Below, in pieces: positions 1-7,952 of a stretch of DNA of 21,743 nucleotides; positions within the stretch are counted from its first letter, which is position 1; every line of letters begins with the position of its first letter. The notes beneath the pieces are model-generated. The model searched no databases, was not told the origin of the DNA, and saw nothing but the letters and a program-made list of their open reading frames with translations. Source of the stretch: Cochliopodium minus (taxonomy: Eukaryota; Discosea; Himatismenida; Cochliopodiidae); the NCBI GenBank assembly GCA_024220525.1, contig JAMYWO010000332.1:18022-39764 (forward strand), read 5' to 3'. Position numbers and translations under genes: made by a program.

Positions 1-77
1 AAAAAATTAATTAATTCTTCTATTGTTCCTCTTTTGAAATATGGGAAAGTAGATAATTCATTTTTTCTCAATAATAC
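1..77. repeat. 77-bp terminal direct repeat, left copy
   Basis: These 77 bases are identical to the last 77 bases of the window (21667-21743). An exact 77-base overlap is a common k-mer length in de Bruijn assemblers, so it most likely marks a contig that closes on itself or two graph edges sharing a k-mer, not a biological repeat. The YKT6 reading frame runs through it without a break. Confidence 0.95.
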
Positions 78-134
78 GAGTGGTTCTTCTTCATTTTTAT
101 ATTTTAATATGTGAATTCCAATCAATTGAACCAT
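1..134 (-). CDS. YKT6: YKT6 R-SNARE, N-terminal part of exon 1 (continues at the right end of the window)
   Basis: The start codon is at 134 (minus), and the frame runs to base 1 and then continues at 21666 when the 77-bp terminal overlap is merged. The first residues (MVQLIGIHILKYKNEEEP, then LSTFPYFKRGTIEEL) form the start of a longin domain like that of YKT6 (FSFFQRSSVQEF in the human protein). Merged with the pieces at 21609-21666 and 21144-21551, the gene has two exons and encodes 199 aa, against 198 in human. The ATG is chosen because the longin fold begins directly there. The rest of the annotation is under the right-end entry. Confidence 0.9.
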   Translation of the reverse strand, partial: MVQLIGIHILKYKNEEEPLVLLRKNELSTFPYFKRGTIEELINF

Positions 135-572
135 TTTTTTTTTGTTTTTTAAAATATCAAACTGCGTGTTCAATAATATAAGATTTCGCAATGTGTATTC
201 AACCAATCATTTGAATGCGTTATAAAGCGGTTTCAATTATACAATAATCACTATGATTTTAAGCATTATACTTGAAATGATCTGATATAAACAAAACCCA
301 AAAATTTGATACCAAAAATTTCGTATAATTCAAGATTATTATAGAAATTACACCTGTTATATTTGATCAGTATTTGTTTGATTAATTCATATTGAAAATT
401 TTTTGGTGAATGTGCTCTAACATATAATTTCAATTTTTATAACATCAATCTTTTTTTTAATTTTTATTTTATGGTTCTTGTTTTATAGTATATGATTATT
501 TTTTTTTATTTGATTAATTTTATAACAACAAATTTAAATAAAAAAAAATTACTTATTTGCTATTAGAAAAAA
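135..572. other. Divergent intergenic region between YKT6 (minus) and RPS8 (plus)
   Basis: 438 bases with no open frame of note. It must hold the promoters of both divergent genes. The only structure I see is one copy of a diverged repeat at 206-345, listed separately; the rest is AT-rich with T and A runs, such as 451-520. No tRNA-like or snRNA-like block was recognised. Confidence 0.6.
206..345 (+). repeat. Diverged ~140-bp repeat, copy 1 (upstream of RPS8)
   Basis: Matches the reverse complement of 7331-7477 at roughly 85% or better by eye, with one gap of about 6 bases. The longest shared blocks cover the middle (around 265-290) and 320-340. Internal dyads: 206-212 pairs with 275-281 (7 bp), 214-218 with 263-267, and 246-250 with 254-258 around a 3-base loop. 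The 7-bp pair and the small inner hairpin are kept in the other copy. It may be a shared 5' regulatory element, a non-autonomous mobile element or a structured RNA; the sequence does not decide. Confidence 0.75.
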
Positions 573-1051
573 ATGGGAATCAGCCGTGATAGCAAGCACA
601 AAAGAAGAAAAACTGGAGGTCGTCGTGAAAAATATATGAAAAAGAGGTATGTTTAATTCTTTCAATACCTGTAAATAGAAAATGAATATTGATATAAAAT
701 TTAATATAATAACATGAAAATTTTGAAATATTTTTATAATGATGAATTAAATTGTAATAAATAACACATTAACTAAAAATATTTTCAATATAATGAATAA
801 AGAAAACATTGTTTGGGACGCCCACCAGCAATGACCAAAATTGGAGGAAGAAGAGTCCATCTTGTTAGAGCAAGAGGAGGAAACTTAAAATTTAGAGCTC
901 TTCGTCTTGAAACTGGAAATTTTTCTTGGTCTTCTGAATGTATTGCTAGAAAAACCCGTATTCTTCAAGTAGTTTATAATGCATCAAATAACGAATTGGT
1001 CAGAACCAATACACTTGTAAAGGGATGTATTGTGCAAATTGATGCGCATCC
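573..1051 (+). CDS. RPS8: 40S ribosomal protein S8 (eS8), 3' end missing
   Basis: Structural protein of the small cytosolic ribosomal subunit. Exon 1 is 573-646, opening with [16 protein letters not shown]; the intron is 647-802 (GT...AG). Exon 2 is 803-1051, with the eS8 blocks [28 protein letters not shown] and [17 protein letters not shown]. The join is phase 2 and restores the family's Lys/Arg stretch. Homology stops at codon 108 (CCN, Pro) exactly at the single N at 1052. The next ~100 residues usual for eS8, including the expected YRQWYESHY-like block, are absent in all three frames after the N. What follows belongs to another gene on the opposite strand, so the gene is cut by an assembly gap. 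A short frame continuing from 1053 to a stop near 1121 is not eS8. Confidence 0.95.
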
Positions 1052-1052
1052 N
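1052..1052. other. Single ambiguous base (N) marking a gap or join between two broken genes
   Basis: The only non-ACGT base in the window. Plus-strand RPS8 homology ends at 1051 and minus-strand ABCG homology begins at 1053. Both genes lack their 3' ends here. The N therefore probably stands for a gap of unknown length, or for a scaffold join made without true overlap. Confidence 0.85.
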
Positions 1053-1837
1053 CACAATCAGGCCCAAGTCGAATGTCTTCACCAGAATGGAAATGGAAAC
1101 TCCGAAAACTATTTTTTATAAAAAAAAAATGGAAATTAAATGTAAAAATTTTAAATTTTAAATTTTTTTAATTTTTTTAATTTTTTTAATTTTTTTAATT
1201 TTTTTATTTTTTTATTTTTTTATTTTATTTTTTAAATTTTTTAATTTTTTAATTTTTTTAATTTTTTTAATTTTTGAATTTTTACCAGTTGCAAAATGCA
1301 TTACCAACATCAAGGCACAACAAAAAATGAAGAATTTTCCAGGATCACTTCTCAACCCCACCAACCAATAAATAATAAAGCCGTAGATAAAAGCTAAAAA
1401 ATAACAAATAATAAGTAAATAAAAATAAAAAATAAAAAATAAAAAATAAAAAATAAAAAATAAACAATAAAAAATAAAAAATAAAAATAAAAATAAGAAA
1501 TAAAAAATCAAAAATTAAAAATAAAAAATAAAAAATAAAAAATAAAAAATAAAAAATAAAAAATAAAAAATAATAATAAATAAATAAATAAATAAATAAA
1601 TCAGATTTGAAAAATGAAAAATAATATATAATTGTTAATAGTGAAAAAATAATTTAATAAATTAAATAAAATAAAATAAAATTACGAGATATAATCTGCA
1701 TTGGAATTCCCATTGTAAACTTTGAAAAATAATAGGCTAGCAAACCGTACCACCCTCCCGTTTTTTCTCTGAGGAACAAGTGTCTTTCGTTGGGAAATGC
1801 AAATAGCTCTCCCATCATGGTTGGGAATATGAAGTTA
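1053..1837 (-). CDS. ABCG-type (White/WBC) ABC transporter, three exons of the transmembrane part only
   Basis: Membrane exporter of the ABCG half-transporter family, seen only in its transmembrane domain. Minus-strand exons are 1837-1686, 1393-1286 and 1108-1053, joined in phases 1 and 1. Exon a carries the family pattern FPNERHLFLREKTGGWYGL followed by LAYYFSKFTMGIPMQ; exon b carries FIYGFIIYWLVGLRSDPGKF; exon c begins VFGVSISILVKTFDLG. These match the ABCG block 'FP.ER..F.RE....Y...AY...K....P', then the YW..GL segment and the following membrane helix. The ATPase domain (Walker A, signature, Walker B) and the first membrane helices should lie above 1837, but only AT repeats and then a kelch gene on the other strand are there. 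The 3' end is cut at the N (1052). Either it is a fragment or both joins are assembly errors. Confidence 0.85.
1140..1276. repeat. Low-complexity AT tract in ABCG intron
   Basis: Repeated units of AATTTTTTT/TTTTTTTA fill most of the intron 1109-1285. Similar tracts (AATAAAAAT type) occupy 1425-1600 in the next intron. They hold no gene. Confidence 0.85.
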
Positions 1838-2052
1838 CTAAAATAAAATGAATTTAATGAATAAAATAAAACAAAGAAATAAATAAAATAAAAAATAAAA
1901 AAATAAAAAATGTTGATAAAATAAAAATAAAAATAAAAATAAAAATAATGGATACAAAAATATAAATTTCAGAAAAAAAAAAAGATAAAAAATAAATAAA
2001 AAAAAAAATATAAAATATAAATAAAAAATAAATTGAAAAATAATTTTTATAG
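1838..2052. repeat. Pure A/T low-complexity stretch between two 5'-truncated genes
   Basis: About 215 bases of AATAAA/AAAAATAAA-type sequence with no coding signal on either strand. To the left is an acceptor of a minus-strand ABCG exon, and to the right an acceptor (2051-2052) of a plus-strand kelch exon. Both sides are thus intron sequence of opposite genes. A real divergent promoter would be preceded by first exons, which are not here. A misjoin through similar low-complexity introns explains this best. Confidence 0.7.
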
Positions 2053-3108
2053 TTGGTCACAGAACAATCATTCACAAAGACAGGTTCATTTATTTATTTG
2101 GAGGTATTATGATTTAAAAAAAATTTAATTAAAATATTTTCAAATTAATTTGAAAAATAATGAATAAACAAATAAAAAAAATATATTTAATAAATATTTA
2201 ATAAAAAAAATTAAAATTAAAATATTTATTAAAATAGGAACATCTGTGGAATATTCAACAAACTTTCCAAATGGACAATATTTTTACTTTGATGATTTTT
2301 ATGTTTTCGATACTGAGGTGGACACTTGGAAGAAGGTTTACTCTTTGAATGCTCCCTCTCCTCGTCATTCTCACAACATGCTTCTTTACAATCAACGTTT
2401 CCTCATTTTGTTTGGTGGGAACTCTGACGTAACTGATCGTGAAAAAGTAAAAAAAAACAAAAAAAAAATATAAAAAAATGAAAAAATAAAAAATAAAAAA
2501 ATAAAAAATAAAATAATAAAAAAATAAAAAAATAAAATAATAAAATAATAAAAATAATAAAAATAATAAAAATAAAAAGCAAGAAATAATATTGTTTATT
2601 AATTAAAAAATCTTTTTAAAGTGTAATCATTCAGACTTGTTTGTACTTGATTTAGAATCTAGAGAACTTGTATGGGAAAAAAAGTAAAAAAAATTTGAAA
2701 AACTAAAAAAAAATAAAAAAAAAAATATCTAAAGAATAGAAAAGATAAGTGATCAATTCGGTTGGTGCGCTTCATCTTTTATCAAGGGAGACAAACTAAT
2801 AATATTTGGAGGGTATGGAACAGAGTCTTTGCCTGTTTCCATCACCCACGTGGTAGATTTGACTAATTTCACCACCCAATTCGTTGTTTTGAGCAATTCA
2901 TATGATCTTTCTCATCATGACCTCTCTCCTTTGTTTGGGTATTTCTTTTAATTATTATTATTATTATGAATTTTAATCAAAATTTATTAACAAAAGATAT
3001 TGTATTGAGTATCAAGATAGAATCTTTTATTATTCTGGAATTGTCAAGGGAAAGACAGAAAAAAACTTGCTATTTTTACAAACGAATAATATTTCAAACA
3101 AATTTTAA
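2053..3108 (+). CDS. Kelch-repeat protein, 5' end missing
   Basis: Kelch repeats form beta-propeller protein-interaction domains, usually cytosolic. Exons in phase: 2053-2103, 2238-2446, 2622-2683, 2750-2938 and 2997-3108, ending in TAA, for 207 residues. Three kelch cores ending in a hydrophobic strand plus GG are seen: HRTIIHKDRFIYLFGG, then PRHSHNMLLYNQRFLILFGG, then ASSFIKGDKLIIFGG. The first is followed by FYVFDTEVDTWKKV and the second by LFVLDLESRELVWEK, the typical inter-strand pattern with a Trp. A propeller needs four to seven blades, so one or more upstream exons are missing. The region upstream is only AT repeats. The 2750 acceptor is not the first AG after the intron but is the one that keeps phase. 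Partner domains cannot be told. Confidence 0.8.
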
Positions 3109-3171
3109 AGGAAATAAATAGTTTTATTTTTATTATTAAACAATCTCCCTTTTAAGTTATTTTTAAAGTTT

Positions 3172-5985
3172 TTAAATAGATTGAATTTTCAAAGAATCTC
3201 TTGGTTTCATCAACCTGTAGAGAAATGGAAAGAAAATGAAACAAATTATATAGGTGCATAACTGCAAAATGTTCACAAAGAGCCAGTTTCCTTTGAACTT
3301 GTTTAAAGTCACATCAACCAACAAATTTTGCTTTTCAAAAAAAAATTAATTAAAAAATAATTATTAAAAAATTATAAAAAAAAAAATAAAAGTTTACCAA
3401 AAGCATGAAAAGAGAACAAGTGAGGTTTAGAATGCCAAAAACTCTTCCAAATCTCTCATAACCATAAATTTTGGGAATGAGAGCAATGGCACTGCTATAA
3501 AAGAGGGCTCTGTAGAGACTGAAAAGAAAGAAATTGACAACTTGAAACTGAATCACTTTTTCTATGAACACACAAACACAAAACAGAGTTCCTACTATTT
3601 GGGTAATAACCAGTCCAACATACAATCCTTTCTTGTCCAACAAAGTACCTGTTAATAAAAAAAATATTTAAAAATTTATTTGATTTTCGGAACATTATTA
3701 ATTAAAAAAAAAATAATGTTAAAAAATTTTTAAATAAAAACAATTTAATGATATAATGAATAAAAAATGTTTATTAATAAAAAATATAGAATAAAATGAA
3801 TAATAATAATTATTTTACCAATGAAAGGAGCCATTAAGATCGAGCAAGGCATGATGAAAGAGAAAATGGTGACATATTTATGAACTTTAATAGAATCTTT
3901 CGAAATAGAAACCAATCTCTGTTCAACAAATCCAATGTAAGAGTCCAACCTAAAAAAAATAATAAAAACAAAAATAGATTGTTAAAAATAAAAATAAAAA
4001 TAAAAAATAAAAAAATTTTTTTAAATACCAAAATACTGAGGTAATGTAAAAAAACCAGAAAAGATAGAAAAAACGAGTCCTAAATATTTGAATGAAAGGT
4101 ATCTCCACAAACTGGTTTGATCTTTCTATTTCATTTTCAGCTAAAGAGAGAAATTAGTAAAAATAATAAATAAAATAAAAAAATAAAAAAGATTTTTAAA
4201 ATAAAGCCTACTTTCTGTTATACCAAGATCATTTATGGGTACAAAACTTTTTTTCTTATTGATATCTTCAGTGTGTTTATTTTCAAGGTTTTCGTTTGTT
4301 TCTCCATGTTTAGTTTTTGTTTCTTCAGTAACAATATATCTTTTTTCAACATCAACATCATGTTCCATCATTTCTTTATTTTCATTTTCGTTATCTTCTT
4401 CATTATCATTATTTTCATCATCATTTTCATTATCATTTTTATTATCATTTTTATGATTATGATTATTATGATTATGAAGTGTTTTGTTTTCATTTTTTAG
4501 AATGGGAGCGATGTGTTTAATTTCTCCTAGTTCTGTTTGATGTTCTTCCATGTCTATCTTGTAGAGATCTTCTTTTTTTGATTTGGGAGTTGGCCAGATC
4601 ACAACCAGTATCACCAAAAACACACTTATCACATTGTAGCTTCTAAAAAATGATTTCAATGACCTAAAAAAAAATTCACAATAAAAATTATTTCATTAAT
4701 AAATAAATAAATTAAAATTGATTTGTATTGTTTTATTAAATTTATAAATTTTAATTTTAATTTATTTATATTTTAATTTTAATTTAATTTTTTTGTTTAT
4801 ATTTTAATTTATTTATATTTTAATTTTAATTTTTTTGTTTATATTTTAATTTAATTTTTTTTGTTTATATTTTAATTTAATTTTATTTAAATTTTATTAA
4901 TTTTACTGTTTTTATGTTTAATTTATTTTTGTTTTATTTTTGTTTAATACCAATCGGTGTAAGTGTTGATGGTTTTATAGAGAATATATATGAGAGTGGA
5001 GCTGTCGAAGGAGCAACTAAATACAGACATCACTAACCCCTCCCTTCCCACAAAATACTGAGTAGTAGGTATCACACTAAAAAAAATAAAAAATAAAAAA
5101 TAAAAATATCAATAAAATCTTAAAATAAAAATAAAAAAAAAAAATAATGAAAAATAATTAAATAATTCAAAAAAAAAATATTTCAACAATTAAACAATTA
5201 AACAATTAAACAATGAACTAAAAATTATTCTGACCTAAAGTATACACCAGCAGTCCCAAAGTTCATGAGTACGAAAGCGGGAATCCAAACATCGAAGGTC
5301 TTTGAGTCTGCAAAGCTCGCCAAAGTTGTTCCCAAAGTTATAGTTATCGCACAAATCAACAATGAGATTCTACTCCCAAATTTATCCACAATTACTCCTA
5401 GAAAAATAAAAGAAATAAATAAAGAAATCAATTAAATAAGAAAAAATTATAATTGAAATTTATTTTACCTAAAATTGGAGATGAAATCAATACAACTATT
5501 GTACAAATCGAATATATAAGATTTAATTTCAATGTTTGTGGATTGCACTGACAAAAAAAATTTTAATAAAGATTTTCAGTCTTCATTTTTATTTTCACTT
5601 ACATTCATCAAATCTGCATTGAATAGATTGGGAATGCAATATTCTGAATATTCTCCTAAAAAAAAATCAACATTATAAACAATATTTGGATTATATAATA
5701 TTGAGCATTTTTTTATTTTTATATTTTATTTTTTTTTTTATCAAATCTCAATAAATTATCAAAAAATTTTATCTCTTTGACTTTTTTTACCTTCTTTCAA
5801 GAAGACCAATAACAATGATGCCCAACCAAAGATGATCCCGCTTGTGAAAAATATAGCTGACAAAATTATTTTACGAATTCAAATTATTTTCTTTTTGTTT
5901 TTAAAAAATCATTACCTATTGATGTTAATACAAAAAAGAACCATAAGTGAACCTTTTTGTCTCTATCTAATTGTAAAATGATCAT
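3172..5985 (-). CDS. MFS transporter, SLC43 (LAT3/LAT4)-like
   Basis: A 12-helix carrier resembling the SLC43 system-L amino-acid transporters, likely in a plasma or vacuolar membrane. Eleven exons join in phase: 5985-5916, 5856-5791, 5655-5603, 5547-5469, 5397-5235, 5076-4951, 4663-4212, 4140-4029, 3949-3819, 3648-3398 and 3330-3172, giving 553 aa, the family's size. Family-like stretches are TSGIIFGWASLL in helix 1, GVIVDKFGSRISLLIC (the MFS loop 2-3 signature, DKFG.R) and VFSCSFDSSTLIYILY. Between helices 6 and 7 the cytosolic loop holds about 60 residues of Asn/Asp/Glu/His-rich low complexity, coded by a GAT/AAT/CAT-rich tract near 4370-4470. The start is the first ATG before helix 1. The gene ends 63 bp from the convergent kelch gene. 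The substrate is inferred from the family only. Confidence 0.88.
4741..4890. repeat. Intronic AT minisatellite-like repeat
   Basis: Inside the 287-bp intron 4664-4950 of the transporter gene. The unit GTTTATATTTTAATTTA occurs exactly at 4795, 4837 and 4863, with degenerate copies upstream. It has no coding value. Confidence 0.7.
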
Positions 5986-6254
5986 GTTTTTTTTTTATCA
6001 ATTGTTTCCCTTTTTTTCTATTAATAAACTTGTAAAAGAAATTTCTTCCTCCAACCAGATAATCTTTTTTCTCAGATATCTTTCAGTATTTAACTTCCTC
6101 TCCAAAATTATTAATTAATTAAATCAAAAATCTAAAAAAAATTTTGAAGAGGAGGTAATCGGGACATATCGGATGTATTCTTCACTGACTTTTATTATGA
6201 TTGAATGTTAACAAACTAGAATTTTTACTCTTTTGTGATTAAAATAAATAAACT

Positions 6255-7305
6255 TTAATTTTTAAAGTAATTAAGTTTCAAAAAATCAAAGAAACCATTG
6301 ATATCTTGAAGATAATCATTCCAAATGCTTTTATCTTCTTGTCTATCAACGTAAGAAGAAAAGTGAATCTTAAGATTGAAAAAGCCCGCAAAAAGCTCCA
6401 ACAAATCCTCACGTGACAAGGTATCAGTGTCCAAACCAAGTTTGTAAGGTAGGATATCTGTGAAAATGTACTCTGTTGGTACATTCTTGTCCAAAGTACA
6501 CAATTGGATGAGATCTTTTGCAAACAAGACCATATCATGCACTGAAAAGCAATTGTCCGTAACATTTGTCACTTGATGATAATATCCGGAAGGTATTATA
6601 ACCAATTGACCTTCTGAAACATATGCAACCTTTATGTTGAAATTATTGAAAAAATGGATTTAAAGACATCATCAAAATTTGTTTGATGGAATTGGGTAGA
6701 TATGTCTTTGACAATGATTAAAGATGATTGATCTCATTTTATTGAAAATAAACGAATTTCTTTACCTCACCACCACAATAGCAAATATCTTGGGCTAATT
6801 TATCCTTGATCTCGAGATCAAACCACATCTCCTTGAAATCCCCAAATTTTTCTTCCAACTCTGTCTTTTTGTCAGGAGGAAATAAAATGATCCTCTTCGT
6901 ACCACTGAAAACATAAAACCAAGCAAAACCCAAGGGATTATCATCGTGAATGATACCATGTGTAGATTTACCTCCCAAAAATAGAGATTGCATAAGGCTT
7001 GCACTTTTCGTATTGTACCAATTTCGTTTGAAAATGTGAGGATATTTCAACATCTTTTTGTTTTCCAACCTTTCTATCTCTCTTAAGTAGATTTCTGTGC
7101 AATAGAGTAAAGGATTCTCCTCTTGTTGAATGAAAAATTCTTCCACCAAAACCCTTTCTTTTTGTATCTGTTGATCCACTATCCTTTCTTTGGAAGATAG
7201 ATCCAATAATGTGCAATTTAATTCTTTGCTATGTTCTATTTGTATAAAATTTATTGAAATCGATTGAAAAATAGTCTTTTTTTCCATTAAATTTGTCCAT
7301 TTCAT
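6255..7305 (-). CDS. JmjC-domain (cupin-8) Fe(II)/2-oxoglutarate oxygenase
   Basis: Probable protein hydroxylase or demethylase of the JmjC family. Two exons (7305-6766 and 6629-6255) with a phase-0 join through CYCGGE|VAYVSEG encode 304 aa. The metal-binding triad is complete: His120-Asp121-Asp122 in STHGIIHDD (HxD) and His198 in PSGYYHQVTN. Lys137 in FSGTKRIILFPP fits the 2-oxoglutarate-binding residue after the 'G.K...L.PP' turn. The layout (short N-terminal helical part, JmjC core at ~95-215, helical C-terminus) is like small JmjC enzymes of the JMJD4/JMJD6/JMJD7 type rather than the large multi-domain histone demethylases. I cannot name the substrate. The start ATG lies 26 bp from a repeat shared with the RPS8 upstream region, so that repeat may be part of its promoter or 5' UTR. 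Confidence 0.88.
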
Positions 7306-7330
7306 TTTAAAATGTGATATTTTTATAAAA

Positions 7331-7477
7331 ATTACAAAAATCTTGAATTATTCGAAATTTCTTAGCATCAAATTTTTGAGTTCTGTTTATATCAGATCAT
7401 TTCAAGTATAATCCTTTAAATCATGGTGATTAATGTATAATTGAAATCACTTTATCTTTATAATGCATTCAAATGAT
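7331..7477 (-). repeat. Diverged ~145-bp repeat, copy 2 (upstream of the JmjC gene)
   Basis: On the minus strand this reads in the same direction as copy 1 at 206-345. In both cases a gene (JmjC here, RPS8 there) lies downstream in the same orientation. It keeps the 7-bp outer pair and the 5-bp hairpin with a 3-base loop seen in copy 1, and differs mainly by single substitutions and one short insertion. The intergenic stretch around it (7306-7596) shows nothing else I can name. Confidence 0.75.
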
Positions 7478-7596
7478 TTTTACAAATAATTTTGGTGGGG
7501 GTACTCATTATGCCCGAAAATAACATATCTTAATTAGAAAGATAAATATTTTATTTTTTTGTTTTAATTTCGATGCGATTCTTGGTTTTTAACTGT

Positions 7597-7836
7597 TTAC
7601 TCGATAAAGTTTATAAAAAAAATTTCAAATGTAAGGATCTTCATTTTGTATTTTATTTTTACTTTTATGATTTTACTTTTGATATATTCTATTGATATTT
7701 CTCCACCCAAATCCAATCCATCAATCAAGGTGGGTCTATATAGAAAGCGTTCATGAAGAATATCTTTAGATCCAAGCTTGATATGATTAGTAATGTTGAT
7801 GATACTTAATCTTTTGTCTTCCAAATAAAGATTCAT
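7597..7836 (-). CDS. Small hypothetical ORF (79 aa), uncertain
   Basis: A single open frame from an ATG at 7836 to TAA, with no intron needed. The middle part (DILHERFLYRPTLIDGLDLG) has better codon composition than the surrounding AT sequence, which is why I keep it. The C-terminal third is Lys/Ile/Phe-rich and could be chance. I do not recognise the protein. The opening MNLYLED recalls the Sm1 motif, but the strand that should precede it is missing, and no splice acceptor is present upstream to supply it. It lies between the RGS gene and the JmjC gene, all on the minus strand. Just upstream of its ATG the DNA TGGACAAATT..ATG resembles the first codons of the JmjC gene, which may hint at an old duplication. 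Confidence 0.4.
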   Translation of the reverse strand: MNLYLEDKRLSIINITNHIKLGSKDILHERFLYRPTLIDGLDLGGEISIEYIKSKIIKVKIKYKMKILTFEIFFINFIE

Positions 7837-7952
7837 ACAATTTGTCCAATTTTTTTTTATTTTCAAAGTAACAAAAAAAAAATAATGAAAATCATTTTAA
7901 TAAAAAAAATCCATAAATAAACAAATATAAACTACCAAAAATTTTTGGTTTC

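Noticed and set aside
1053-1121. Plus-strand continuation of the RPS8 frame past the N to a stop near 1121
   Set aside because: The residues do not match eS8, and the opposite strand of the same bases reads as an in-phase ABCG exon with an AG acceptor at 1109-1110.
1212-2075. Minus-strand Phe/Ile/Leu-rich open frames
   Set aside because: They are translations of TTTTATTTTT-type repeats; the only real coding parts are the ABCG exons inside them.
7836-7952. Sm/LSm protein in the 7597-7836 region
   Set aside because: Only the word MNLYLED fits; the first strand of the Sm1 motif and a usable upstream exon are missing.
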